Source: Cytidiella melzeri
Taxonomy: Eukaryota > Basidiomycota > Agaricomycetes > Polyporales > Irpicaceae
Assembly: GCA_022592445.1 (NCBI GenBank)
Contig: JABYQR010000103.1
Coordinates: 1 to 64,000 of the forward strand
Direction of reading: 5' to 3'
Length of the DNA stretch: 64,000 nucleotides
A model generated the notes under the pieces. The model saw only the letters and a program-made list of their open reading frames with translations, had not been told where the DNA came from and made no database searches. A program made the position numbers and the translations under genes. Shown piece by piece: positions 12,027 through 25,752 of the stretch. The first letter of the stretch is position 1, and each line of letters begins with the position of its first letter.

Positions 12027-14210
12027 TTACGCCTCTACATCGAAGCTGAAACCCGGATTCGCAAAAAACGTGCCCCCCAAATGGACCTCGTCAACCTCCA
12101 TAATGCTTGACTCGATAACTTGCGGATGACCAGCGCGGCGCGCCTTCTTCGCCGCTTGCTTGAGCATCCTGCGGTTCATTGGATTGCTGATAGCCAATCT
12201 GCGTGCGTCGACCGGGGCGTTGTAGTCGGGAATGTCGTGCGAACGACGGAGTCGTTTTGGAGCACGTTCCATATAATTTGGATTGGATATCGCCGCCTCC
12301 TGCGCCGTAGCTCCAAGAGCAGCAGACGGTGCAGGTGAAGAAGAGCGGGCTCGTTTATGTGAGAGGATTGAGGTGTCAGGGTTATCGGTTTCTATGACGT
12401 TACTACATGAACGAAACTCTATTCAGTTGATTATACAGCACAAGCAGCATTTCAACTTACGTAGCGTCGTCCATCTCTACTTCATGCTGCCTTTCATTGG
12501 CATCATCCAAAGCCATCTCGGCGTCCGGATTGTCACCAAAAGCACCTTCGTCGGCGCCCTGGAAAAGAGCACCGAGCTCAAAAGGTTTACTCAGCTCCGT
12601 CAATATCCTAGCCTGGCCGACTTCTTCTGCACCAGGAGCGACTTGACCGGTCGATGTCATAGCAGGTAATGAGGACGGATGGACCATGGGAGGGACCGAA
12701 AAGTACGGAATTTTGTGGTTATTCCAGTCTTGTAACACGACCCGCGCTGCTGCTAGGATGTCTGGTGTTCCGCCCTGTCACACTGTTATCATGCCGACAC
12801 ATCAATCAACATGCCAGGAATACACACCTTGAGCAATCGACCTGTGGTAAGTGCAAGCATCGTAAGGAATTCGATTGTTGGCCCAATGTGCGGCAGGCTG
12901 TATATTTTCATCAGAGTCTCAGAGTCTGTGCGACCGATTATCTCTTCGACTGCGCCCGTATCAGTCAGAGTGATTGTATTGACGTATGGTCTGTGACATA
13001 CCAAGAGCGATAGGATCGTCGACGTCTTCAACTTTGATGACATTTCTCAACAATACGCTGCCCTTCGCGCGAGCTCGTCCCGCGCTGTCGACGGCCGCTT
13101 CTGCGTCATCGAACACCACTCCAGGAGAGTCCACGATCTTGAGGCCACGTTCTAGCTGTACGGTTTGTAACTCCTTTGTGTGGCCTGGCTGCGCGGCAAC
13201 ACGGCAGACCTTGATATAGGCAGAGACGTTAACCACCCTTCTTTGCGGACAGCGCGTTTCGCTTACCTTACTACGCTTGAGAGAATTTATCAAGCTACTC
13301 TTTCCTACATTCGGGTATCCCACCACTCCGACAGTCACGGACTGTGCTGCACTCGGTCTATATGCTTTCAGTAGCCGAACAAGAGCAGGAGCAGTGGCAG
13401 ACGAGAGATTTGTCCGTTGTGCGTTAGATGCGCTTCGGAAAGGGAGGGTCGGGGTAGTATGGCGGAGATATTTTAGCCATGCTTGTGCATTGTCTTTGGG
13501 AATCAGATCTGTATGCCGTTTATTAACTTGACCAAAAAGCTCAACTTTAATTCACTCACCGATCTTGTTCAACACAAACACCAACCTCTTCCCCTCTGAC
13601 TCTCGCCTCCGAACCGCCTCCTCTACCAATCGACTCCTGCAGCCCTCCGGATCTCTTGCGTCCAGCACGAGAATGACGATGTCGCTTTCATCAATGACTT
13701 CGTGTAAGGCGCGGATGTAATGTTTTCGCTGCTGCTCCTTCGTCCTAGTTAATTCCGACTGCTCTGTGTCTACAGTAGCGGTCGTAGACCCTGAAGCCGA
13801 TGCCGCTAGAGCAGCTAAGGATGAGAGAGTCGGTTCGGATGCCATGGTGGCGTCCGTGTCCGTGCGGTGAGTAGTAGGACGCTAGACAGATTGAATTTAT
13901 GATAGGTATTCAGTAGAATGATGATGACTTACAGTATGAGTACGCTGCTTTTCGATGTTGCGCTGCTTTAGAGTTGGAAGTCGCGGCACGCCTGGGTCCT
14001 TCTTCAGTTCTGTGAATCAAGTATTCATCAATGTGAACTGCCCAAAAAGTCCACACGTTGTCACTTCAGCTCAACATGTCCCAAGAACATAGCTACACAT
14101 GCCATGGAGGCAGAAGGACAGTCGTGTATTGATGGAATCACTCACTGCTCTTCACAGGCACACTGCTAGGTTTCTTGGATTCTGCAGGGTCGTGTTATGA
14201 AGCATCTGCA
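12027..14210 (-). CDS. NUG1: Nucleolar circularly permuted GTPase, Nug1/nucleostemin (GNL3) family
   Basis: Spliced minus-strand gene. The order of GTPase motifs is permuted: NKIDLIPKD (G4, created by splicing across the intron at about 13512-13560), then GYPNVGKSSLINSLKRSK (G1, about 13300), then DSPGVVF (G3, about 13120). The segment LDARDPEGCRSRLVEE comes before G4. This order defines the YlqF/YRG family, and length and context fit yeast Nug1 and human nucleostemin, which act in 60S ribosome assembly in the nucleolus. The C-terminus has an acidic patch and then Lys/Arg-rich sequence (APKRLRRSHDIP, KQAAKKARRAGH), ending FSFDVEA at 12027. An upstream exon gives ELKKDPGVPRLPTLKQRN, but the usual very basic N-terminus was not found, so the start (about 14200) is uncertain. 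Confidence 0.85.
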
Positions 14211-14423
14211 GAAGATAGAGCTCGAAGCATACTGTTTCTTCCCATTATCGTTATGCGGAGCTTTTGACCAAACGAGTATGCTGTAGAATAGGCCACTCGA
14301 GTACCAACATGTGGCTGCAGGTAATAATGATTCGAGGAAGAAAAGTGTTGTTTGAACATGTTAGGATTCGAAGATCATCATTTCCATTTTCGTCTATTGT
14401 ACTAGGGCCCGCAGCTCGTGACT

Positions 14424-15321
14424 CTACAGCGGATTCAGCTTATGTAAGGCGTAGAAAGCAAGTGCAGCTGAAGCTACGGTAAACGTCAGAAGCGCAGGAT
14501 GATTGCATCTGAAGCAACCACCGATGGTGCGAAAGGTGCCACCCCAGCCCTGCCTAGAACTATCCAATTCCTCGATAGGTGGCTCGAGAATAAAGTCAAC
14601 CAATTTGTCGGCCGAAATGCGATGCGATATGGTGGAAAACGATGGACTGGCGGCAGCTGAATTCTGCCAGAGTTTGACACAAAACTTGTTCCTGTGGAGC
14701 CATCCACCTCGTTGGACCAGGACAAAATTCTCGAACAAGTCCGGTAGTCTGATAACAGTTAACTTATCGGCTGTACGCTCCTCCTTAAGGCTATCCGCCA
14801 AGCACTCTTGTGTCAAACTTCTCAAAGAGAGCTCGAATGCGGGGAACTCCTTCCAACCCGTCAAATCAAAGTCCGTGGCAAAGAGGACAAGTCGTGGCTG
14901 CATGCGCCGAGGGCGTAAGTTGTCAGGAATGGTTTCGAGCATAGTACGGAGTCTTTGAACATGCTCGCTCATGTTGCGCATAATGTCGGAGGCTACGACA
15001 GCACATCTTTAGACACCCTCACAATTACGTCCGTGACGGGCAACTTACATATAGGGAAAAACGCTATGTCCACTTCGCCTGATCGAAGCCCACTGCAGGC
15101 CGTAGTCCATGCTTGAGCATAATCATCGCGAAAATGCGCATGAGGAAAGTGGAGACGGTTGTTCACATGATGCGGCAAGATTCCAAGCGGGTGAGATTGA
15201 AAGTCACAGCCCAGTACTGTCAGGTGTGCACCGAAATCTATGGCAACAATCATCAGTTATTGAGCGGCGCGGGAGAGTGATTGCAAAAAATATGATACTT
15301 ACAGAAAGCTCGGGTCAACAT
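14424..15321 (-). CDS. Hypothetical C-tail-anchored protein
   Basis: Three exons read coherently from ATG 15321 (MLTRAF, intron, YFGAHLTVLGCDFQSHPLG...) through FFPISSDIMRNMSEHVQRL to ALHKLNPL at 14424, about 280 residues. The last 23 residues (LLTFTVASAALAFYALHKL) form a single hydrophobic helix near the stop, suggesting tail anchoring. I do not recognise the family. The middle has GWKEFPAFELSLRSLTQECL and WLHRNKFCVKLWQNS. Its first exon lies inside the possible last exon of the upstream kinase on the same strand, so the two models compete or overlap (see findings). Confidence 0.5.
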
Positions 15322-16200
15322 GGTATTATATGACTTCGAAGTCGAACAACCAGCGAGGATCTTGGGCGCAAGGTAATCTTCTGTCCAGGAAGACGGCTCT
15401 TCTGGCTATAGCAATGTTAACAACATAACGCCTTGCACAAGTGGAACAGAACGCACTTTGAAGTCGACGAAAGGATCATGTTCCCAACCATCCAACCACT
15501 TCGCAATTAGCCCAAGAGAGAAGAAATCATTCTCTCTGACTGAGCGATTGCTTTCCCTGAACCAGCCGGGTGTTCCCTGGCATTCTACCTTCGGCTCGCC
15601 TTCCCCAAGAGTGGCATTGAAGTCGATGATAACAGGGCGGAATGACTCGTCGAGCCTGATATTAGACACGCTGATATCATTGTGGACGAAGCCGAGACTG
15701 TGCAGATGGTCAAGTCCACGCTTGACTCCTCTCAACAGACTCAGCTTGGGTACGGGATGGTCAGTATACCTCCAATCCGAAGGTAGTCCATTTGGGATAC
15801 GCTTCATCACCAGTGCTGTGGCGTACGACCCAGTTCGTACACAGCCATAGAAAGGACACAAGTTCGGGTGTGGTGAGTGTGACAGGTACGTGTAGACGTC
15901 TATCTCACGTTGCATGAGGTCCACAAGCAATGTCGGGACGGTGGGTTCATATTGCAAAGGCGAAAGCGATTTGACGTAAGAGTCGTCGGGGAGAGGTTGG
16001 GGAGCTTCGTAGTAGGATTTGAGCCATGGCACGGCAAGATGCTCTTCTGGTATGGGCAACGGAGCTTCGACTTTCTCCAAGTCGTATCCAGGGTTAAGAC
16101 CATCGAGCATAAACATCCGCCCGTCTTCTTCCCAGGCTATGAGAAGGGTGATTTCATCCGCAGACTTGTACGCTGTTGCTGTGCCCAAAAGACGGCGCAT
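15253..16200 (-). CDS. Divergent fungal protein kinase
   Basis: From ATG 16200 (MRRLLGTATAYKS) a single frame runs to a 51-bp intron (15406-15456) and a last exon ending at a TGA at 15253. Kinase C-lobe features are HPNLCPFYGCV, then VHNDISVSNIRLD (catalytic loop with HND instead of HRD), IIDFNATLGEGE (DFN instead of DFG) and GTPGWFRES. There is no clear glycine loop or VAIK lysine in the short N-lobe. This compact style is common among Agaricomycete kinase-like proteins. Catalytic Asp and metal-binding Asp are present, so activity is possible. The 3' end is uncertain because the membrane-protein gene starts within it. Confidence 0.65.
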
Positions 16201-16917
16201 AGTACAGCGATTCTGCACAGGGTTATGAGGAGAGTAGGTGTCACAAGAGCTCACGAGTTGTATGAGGATAACCGAGTCGATATCTTGAAGTGAGCTCTGA
16301 CGCGGAGACTATGCTGCTTTGACACGGAGAGGCGAGAGGGATTGAGAGGGTGAAAAGCATCGTGTCTGCTGGGTTATAAAGAGGCACCCGATGGCCATCA
16401 GGCCCTAGCCAGTAGTCGAGTCTTTTGTTACTTTGTGCAACAGAGTGGCACTAGCGCCTAATCAGCTCAGAATTCGGTCACGCGAGTTTCACCGGGGCCA
16501 CCAGTGGCCTTCAAGTTGAGTGACTCAGTCTGCACGAGTGTTGCTCTGACCACTCAAGCATCCCCTCAACCATAGGACGATGGCCATGATTCTTACAGCT
16601 GAAAAAAAATTGCTAGCACAGTACTTATGTTCATCACCTTGGCTCATGTCATTCTAGCGCTCCCGACTCGCCTTCAAATCACTGGCACAATATTGAAAGT
16701 GGCTCGGGCCAATCATGCGCTTGTACGGGCCATGACCATTGCTACTATGCGGTAGATGCTAGCAGCCAACAAGGACGCTGTGTGGACAAGCCGCAATGAG
16801 TGGCCTCAATCATCCAGCTGGGACTATAAGTAGAGCATCGAAAAGAGGAGAAGAAGCAGCGCATTGGCACCTACACCTAGAAATCCGACATCCCTACGGT
16901 CAAATACTACCCCCAGA

Positions 16918-17209
16918 ATGGTGAGGCACACCTTGCTGATGTATGACATCAACCTCCTGCTGACCCGTACCCCTCTGTACGTAGATGACTGCCGCCTCCT
17001 TATTCAACTCTGCTGCAGACGGTAACTTTGCACAATGCTGCTGCGCCGCTTCCGACGTTATTGCTGGATCCCAGGTCCCCGTGGATCTCTGTGACTGGAG
17101 GACCAAGTGGGTCAATGGAAAATTCCAGAAGTACAAATTCAAAGACTGCGGGCAGTGGTCTTGCAAATGGTCCCGGGCGAACCCCGACTCGAAAACATAC
17201 GCGTACTAG
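16918..17209 (+). CDS. Small cysteine-rich protein (tentative)
   Basis: A TATA-like ACTATAAGTAGAG (about 16823) precedes an ATG at 16918 that abuts a possible 64-bp GT-AG intron. The second exon gives about 74 residues starting MTAASLFNSAADG. It has Cys residues in CCCAASD, LCDW, DCGQW and SCKW and is rich in Lys and Trp. No signal peptide is visible and I recognise no family. It may be a small real gene or chance. A further short frame (17441-17563, MQKLHREFEFELKMNWQ) follows with no link shown. Confidence 0.3.
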
Positions 17210-17665
17210 CATCGTCAAAAGTCAAGGTGAATCCTATCATCTCTTACTCAAAGTTCCTTGCTAAACCGCGATAGTCCTTTCTGAATTCATCCGGCCGCAC
17301 CGGCAAATTGGATTGTGTTTTAGCTAGAAACTGCGTTTAGAAAGCAAATAGTGCAAAATATACAATCCAACTATGAAACCTTCTGCTCTCTATCGATTCT
17401 CAAATTCAGTACGACTCGGAGGACATTCATACTAATTGCGATGCAAAAGCTGCACAGGGAGTTCGAGTTTGAACTGAAGATGAATTGGCAGGATACAGAA
17501 AAGAATGCAGTCTATTATTTCGATTTCCGAGAGAGAGGGTATGAATGGTACGATGTAGACTAGTAAGTTACCTCTATGTGGCGTGATATCAAAGCTCGTT
17601 CACCCCAGTTTCTCTATACCAGTGAGGTAGTCTCCAGCATCAAAACAATGCCTACAGCAACTGAG

Positions 17666-19767
<2,102 letters not shown>

Positions 19768-20026
19768 GATATCAGATGTAGAAACAAGGGAGTAGGTGGA
19801 ATGAACTAGGAATGAACTGAGAAGTTCTTTGCAGTGGAGAGAGAGTAGTAGTGCGGTGGGATGATGAGGGTATGCCGTCTCCGTTCGCCGACTTTTATAG
19901 CAGAGAGCCCCACAGTGCCTCGTCCGTCACCTTCGCCAATTCGCGTTGATCCCACTGGCTCTCCACATCTGGAATTGTGTCTGAACTGTCGCATGCCAGC
20001 ACCCAAATAGCGCCAGCAATTCGTTT

Positions 20027-20194
20027 ATGGCTGACGAGCGACACAACCCCCATCAGAGCGAGAACCAATGGCGAGCGCGGGATATTGCCACTTTGGATGA
20101 AGGCGGATCATTCCTGCAGCATACCCACGATATGATTGGGCGACGCATCTCTGGCGGCATGACAGGTATCTGGAATTCAAGGAAATATCAGTAA
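20027..20194 (+). CDS. Short ORF divergent from MET3 (tentative)
   Basis: A 55-codon frame starts ATG at 20027 (MADERHNPHQSENQWRARDI) and ends TAA. It lies about 260 bases from the MET3 start on the opposite strand. Composition is polar and charged with a Gly-rich middle (EGGSFLQHTHDMIG, ISGGMTG). No family recognised. It could be an upstream exon, a small gene or chance. Confidence 0.25.
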   Translation: MADERHNPHQSENQWRARDIATLDEGGSFLQHTHDMIGRRISGGMTGIWNSRKYQ

Positions 20195-21082
20195 AAAATT
20201 CCAGGCGACGTCGAATTGAGCTTCATGTCATTCGACGTCTTTCGCATTGAGTTCGCTTGTCCATGCCACACTTGTCGCATCGCCGTACTACGCTAGGCGA
20301 CGGTTTCACCCGCAACCAGCCAAGTCCGCGTTGGACTGGGGTACGCTGCGGCAATACACAACACATGCTAGTGACAGGCCAGATCACCGTGCTGCTCACG
20401 GAAATGAGCTCTGTGCGGCTCATGATGACGGACCAACACGTTGGTCGTCGCGCAACCTTGAGAGAAAGCATGTCCACCACTCAGTGTGTCCGCATACTGT
20501 ACTGAGCCTCAACTCGAGAACTCACCTCCATCGGCATGTTCTTGTATCACGTGGTCTTTGTTTTTTGTCGAGCATACTACTTACTATCTGGGCCAACATG
20601 CCCAGAGTCTAACATTCTGCACTGGTCATGCATATGGTGGAGTTTGAATATCTGCTGTGTTACGTTGCTAGCACTTTAGGTGCACTTACGGCGCAAAGTT
20701 GGGATACGACTTGGAACGGATTGTGCATGCTATGATTGCTAGCTATAGCCGTCTCTGCATGGGCCTGACGGACGAAGTAGTCATGCATCGATAAAGGCTT
20801 CAAAAAGCTTGTACTTGATGACCTGATGAAAGATATCATGATGCCGACGGTAGGCGGCCGCGAATCGCCTATGTAACCTAACACTGCCTCACTTCCACCA
20901 ATTTCGCAGCTGCTTGTGCATTCGTCTTTATGCCAGCTACATTGTGAACATACAGTATTGACGAGTTTTGATATATAAGCGCCTGTGGGCTATACCACTT
21001 CCGCATAGATGGTCGTCGCATGCTCACTGATCATAGATACATTGCGCCTGTCAAGCTTGCCCTCTTGCGTAACCTTTCCAGG
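20195..21082. other. Intergenic region, nothing firm
   Basis: Several open frames overlap on both strands at 20220-20610 without recognisable domains or splice continuity. TATA-like GATATATAAG lies at about 20970. I see no supported gene here. Confidence 0.4.
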
Positions 21083-21938
21083 CTAATAACCATCTCCTCC
21101 ATCTTCCCACCCGCCTCTATCTCTTGTCCCACTCGCGCCAACCTTCGTTTTGGCTCTCGCCTTCCTACCACCAAGTTCCTTGTACATCTCCCTCATCTCG
21201 TTCTTGCTGAGTCGCGTCTGCCCGTCAGCGTCTGCCTTCCATCGCTCCTCACGCACTTCTCTGGGTGTCTGATACCCAGATGACAGCGCAGGAGAAAGCG
21301 GGCGAGAATACATTGTGGGTGAGCGCTCGCGGGAATGAACGATGCGTAGATAGGTGGTACGCCAGTTCTCCTTCGATTCGCGCTTGGACCACTTGCCTGG
21401 TGGCAGGGTATCATCATGGAAATTTTCTTTACGGTAATGTTGGAACCAGACTGAATTTTAGAAAGCAAAGTGAGCAACTCCCGAGATTTTGAGCATTATA
21501 TGGACACGTACCGTAGTTCAATGTCTGACTTTTTGACCATCTGCGCGACACCCTCGCGCATTTGGCGAGCTCCTTGATAGATAGTTGACTGAATATCCGT
21601 TGGGAAACGTCCGTAGGGAGGATCCGAAGTGGATCTTTCTGCGGTCGACTAGACAGTGCGGAGAGGTGGAGCGGACCACGCAGATTACCCTTGCGACTGG
21701 GCGAGGTTGCTCTCGAGGCCGGGCGAGAGGCTGGTCTAGAACGGGCTGGAGTGCCTGGCATCGATACCTGTTTGAGACCGTTTACTAGGGGTTAAGCAAC
21801 ACAGGAGGGGGTACATACGACGTTGACGAGCTCGTCTTCGCTGTCTTCATGGTCGTCTTGGCTGATATGCGTACCTGCGAGAGTCTTGTCTAGCGAATCT
21901 AGTGTCTGCGTCCGCAGAACATCTTGCAACAAACTCAT
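21083..21938 (-). CDS. F-box protein
   Basis: Three exons. ATG 21938 gives MSLLQDVLRTQTLDSLDKTL with an acidic stretch (DDHEDSEDELVNV), then a Ser/Arg/Pro-rich linker (ARSRPASRPASRATSPSRKG). The F-box follows: DPLRILPTDVSQRIFSQLS, then IKELAKCARVSRRWSKSQ. The spliced third exon continues VWFQHYRKENFHDDTLP and WRTTYLRI, ending GGWEDGGDGY at 21083. F-box proteins are Skp1-linked substrate adaptors of SCF ubiquitin ligases. No WD40 or LRR repeats follow, so the substrate is unknown. The conserved post-F-box block suggests an orthologous fungal family that I cannot name. It should not be taken for Met30 despite the nearby MET3. Confidence 0.8.
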
Positions 21939-22183
21939 CGTTGAGTGTGGATAGAAATAGGTATAAAGAAGGGAGAGAGGGTGTGCTGGTTGCTGAACTG
22001 AAGAGAGCTGGTGGCTTATATACCTTCGGTTCCCGGGATTTCCTGTAAAGTGCGACTCAGTTGGTTCAGCTGACCCACAAAATGATGTCATCATACGGCG
22101 GCGCTTCAAAGTTCTTCAAGCAGTTCGACTCGGACGCGTCGTGACTCGCGTCTCTCTTGTCCTCCTCTTTGTGCTTGCCCTGC

Positions 22184-25100
22184 ATGGCCAGTACGCATGA
22201 TCAGACGTCGCCCAAATATACGCCAGCACTTACGACGTCGTCGCATGACACGCCGTCAGTGGTTGCACAAGACGACCCATTCCTAAGCACACCGACGAGG
22301 TCGGAGAACAACACGTCTCTGAACTCATTCTTGTTTCCAAGCCGCAGCTTTGAGATAGAGGTGAGTCAATGTCTTGCTCATGATGTATAGCTTTAACTAG
22401 GTTTGCACAGCAATTCACGAACATCAAAGACGTCGTGCCGGAATGGGAGGACGATGAAGTCGACGTACGTACCGCGATTATCTCCCGACAGCACTTGTTA
22501 TGATGCAAACCTAACCACTGGATAGGAGATCATGGTACTTTCTCCAAAGTCCAAGATGAAAGCAAGCTTGAGTGTAGTTGAAGAAGCAGAAGAAAGTTGC
22601 GTATCGGTACGCGTGCTATCTAACGGCGTGAAAGAGAATATTGAATTATATGCTGTAGATTCCAAGCCTATCGTCCTTTGATCCTGTTCGTGCAATCTCT
22701 ACATCAACAGACTCACCACGTGTATGGCTTGGGAAGCATGCAGAGTCTGAGAGGTTATACGCCATCAAGACATACGCGAAATCCACTATTTCTTACGACA
22801 CACCCGTCCTAGAACAAGCTATGAAGGAGCAGATGATGCTGAGACTACTCACACAAATGAATGTACAATTTGTGGCGCGTCTTCGATGGAGTTTTCAAGA
22901 CCAGGAAGCACTACATATAGTCATGGTGAGCATAAAGGTCATGCTCACAAGTGAGCTCACATCCAGATCAGTCAACTAGGATTACTGCCCTGACGCCGAC
23001 TTGACAAACTACGTCAAGCATACTGGACCTCTTTTGACGTCTGATGTGTGCATTTATGCGGCGGAATTGGTGAGATACGTCTTCAAGGTGTTTATTCCAG
23101 GCTCACAGTTAACGCAATGGCGCAGGCGGAGGCGTTGTGCAGTCTACACGGCAGTGGTATTACACATCGATCTCTCCGTCCAGAACATATACTCTTGCAC
23201 ACATCCGGGCATATCCTGCTCACGGGGTTCTCAAAATCATCCTTCTCTTCACCGAACACGCCTTCAAATGGGTACTTTCCTCAATCGTCTAGCAGGTCTA
23301 GGCAGACTACCGGGTGGCCATGCGCGATGGATGAGTGGAATGCCCCGGAGACGATATTGGGATGGCCGGAAGATTGTGCCATCGATATCTGGGCATTTGG
23401 GCTCGTGTTATGGTTTATGTTGACAGGGAAGGTAAGGATTCCTATGGCTTGTCTCTTGGATGTCGTTCAGTTGAATTGCATAGCATCCGTTGGATACTGG
23501 GCTGAGTAATGAGAGTAATCTCGAATTGCATCCGGAAATCCTCCTCAGCCTTATCTTACATGCACCTTTTCGATTCGAGGGGCACAATGTGCAGGCAGAT
23601 ATACGCAACTTGGTAGCAAGGGTGAATATAACTTCAACACTCACTCTCGGCTCGTGACCAACTCATCCCCTTGATATCAGTGTATACAGCGAAATGCGCG
23701 ACTGCGGGCTAACGCAGAAGACATAAAAGCGCATGCATACTTCGCAGACATGTAGGTGGCATCCATTATTGCATCCTCTTACTTATAGGCGGTTGACCTT
23801 CGACGCAGCAATTGGCCTCGTTTGAGGCAGAAACAATACACACGTCAGTCTCTCTCAATTGTCTCCCACTGCTGACTCGAACGATCTTGACACCAGTGAA
23901 CTTCAAACCTAAACGAACTTTCGAAGCTGTTTCTGTCTCAGCCGACGATCTGGCCGAGCTCGCCGAAAGCGAAACTCTGCGTGGCGTCCACATTGCTGGC
24001 TTCAACTTCACTCCTGATGAGTCGCTCCAAGACCAAAGCAACTTTGATATCTCGGGATATGGCATCAAGACGAAAGATTCCTTGCATAGCCCTGAAGAAG
24101 AAGCCTGTCCTAGCGTAGCATCAGAAGAGTCAGTAATCCCTCCTACGCTTGATAAACGAACGACGTCTGCAAGCGCACGTGAAAGCGTGTATGTGACGCC
24201 TATGGGAAGCATTGACTCGGACGCCAAGTCTCTTACTTCTAGCGACGCTCCATCCACTGCTTTGTACTCTTGCACCTCTCTCGGCGAGCTCAGGGAATGT
24301 CTGAAATCTACTGCCGCTTCTGACGGCGCTATTACTGCCGACGACGCCATTAAATTTCAAGAACATGATGAATTGCAAAATAATCAAGCTGATCGCCCAC
24401 CGCCACCAAGACGTGCCAGTGACCCTACCTATCCTGTTGGTGTCTTAGGGACCTCAAAACAAGGCAGTCCTAGCTCTGTGACTCGCCGAGATTCGGCACC
24501 TCTGCTGACACCTCCCGGCATCCTGCTCCGAAACGATACAGCCGACACCGAACTCTCTCGTTCTGCTTCTAGATCCTCTGCTCTTGTCTTTGGAAGCAAC
24601 AGTCGACCGCCGTCTTCGCTTAGTCTAGGGGGCGCGCGGGGACTCCGGCTGCGCAAGTACGCGAGCCTGAACTTTGACTTGGATACTGTTACTTCGCTTG
24701 AGGCTGACTTAGAGGACGAGGGTATGGTCCGCCCGAGATCGTTGGCTACGTCTAGGAGGGTTTCGTTTGTCGATACTATGAATGCCGAATCGAACTCGGA
24801 GAACACCATCGGAAACGTGACGGCAAATGCTTTGCCTCCCGCTCCGTTCTCAGTGCCAATCGGGGGAGGACACCCGTGGAGCTTCAAAGGTCTGAACAAC
24901 TTTAGAATCACTTCGCCATCAGGGACCTCGACTGCGAATACGAGTAGCAAAACTGGAAACTCGAGCGGACAGAGCAAGTTGAAGAAGAGAAATCGCACGA
25001 CGAGTACGCCTGTTCTGCCTACGATGACGACGACGCCGTGCTCGCCAGACAGGGCGGAGCTTCCGGAAGGGTTGAAGCAGATTGGACTGGGGATCGGGTA

Positions 25101-25578
25101 CACACACACGCCGAGTCGTGAACGGATGTCTCCTCTGGTTGCTGGAGATGTGTTTCAGGCGCTGAGTACGCCTACGATGAGCACGCCGTCGAAGAGGGCG
25201 GTTGGAACGACGAGTGCGATTCAGAAGTGCACGTCTATTCTTGCGGGGTTGAGGCATGGAAAGCAGGCGAATGGGAAGCATGGGCAGGGGGATGGGCATG
25301 GGCGGTTAGACGCGTTGATGGAGAGGGCTAGTGAGGAGAGCGATGCTTTGGAGGCGGTGATGAGGGAGATGTATGGGGCGTCGTGGAGTGCGGAGGGAGG
25401 GGGTGGTCCTGCATACGGGGGTGGAGGTGGAGGGGCAGAGAGTGTGAGGAGACCAGGGAAGGTGTATTCTGTACCGGGTATGCCGAGGATGACCGAGACG
25501 TTGGTTAGGAGTAGAGCTGGGAACGCGACCAGCTCGACGTTGAGACTTGTTGAACCTGCGAGGGAGGGAGAGTTGTAA
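22184..25578 (+). CDS. Large protein with AGC-like pseudokinase domain and long disordered tail
   Basis: Starts ATG 22184 (MASTHDQTSPKYTPALTTSS). Small exons lead to a kinase fold: VWLGKHAESERLYAIKTYAK (retains the ATP-site Lys), FVARLRWSFQDQEALHIVM, HGSGITHRSLRPEHILL (catalytic HRD is HRS) and HILLTGFSKSSF (DFG is TGF), then APETILGWPEDCAIDIWAFG and an AGC-type C-terminal HAYFADINWPRLRQKQYT. Loss of both Asp residues predicts a pseudokinase. The final exon (about 23895-25578) encodes about 560 residues rich in Ser/Thr/Pro, with PPPPRRASDPTYP, SRRVSFVDTMN and a Gly-rich GGGGPAYGGGGGG. Some splice sites (near 23070 and 23860) are uncertain. The biological role is unknown. A scaffold or signalling role is an inference. 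Confidence 0.72.
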
Positions 25579-25752
25579 AAGGAATTAGAGCTTGTACTTT
25601 GTCTGAGATCAGCATGGTCCATTGCATTTTGTCGTGGTGAAGCGATGAGAAGATGTGTGACACGACAGTAGGAATTGCGGAGATATATAAGAATTGTGTT
25701 GCAATCTAGAGTACAGCACCGTCAAGAAAAGCGTCCCGTCGTTTTCCTATTA

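Noticed and set aside
21083..21938. Met30-like F-box protein regulating MET3
   Set aside because: There are no WD40 repeats, and proximity alone is not evidence of regulation.
24429..25622. Minus-strand open frames opposite the pseudokinase tail
   Set aside because: They mirror the GC-skewed, low-complexity coding strand of the plus gene and carry no domain or splice continuity.
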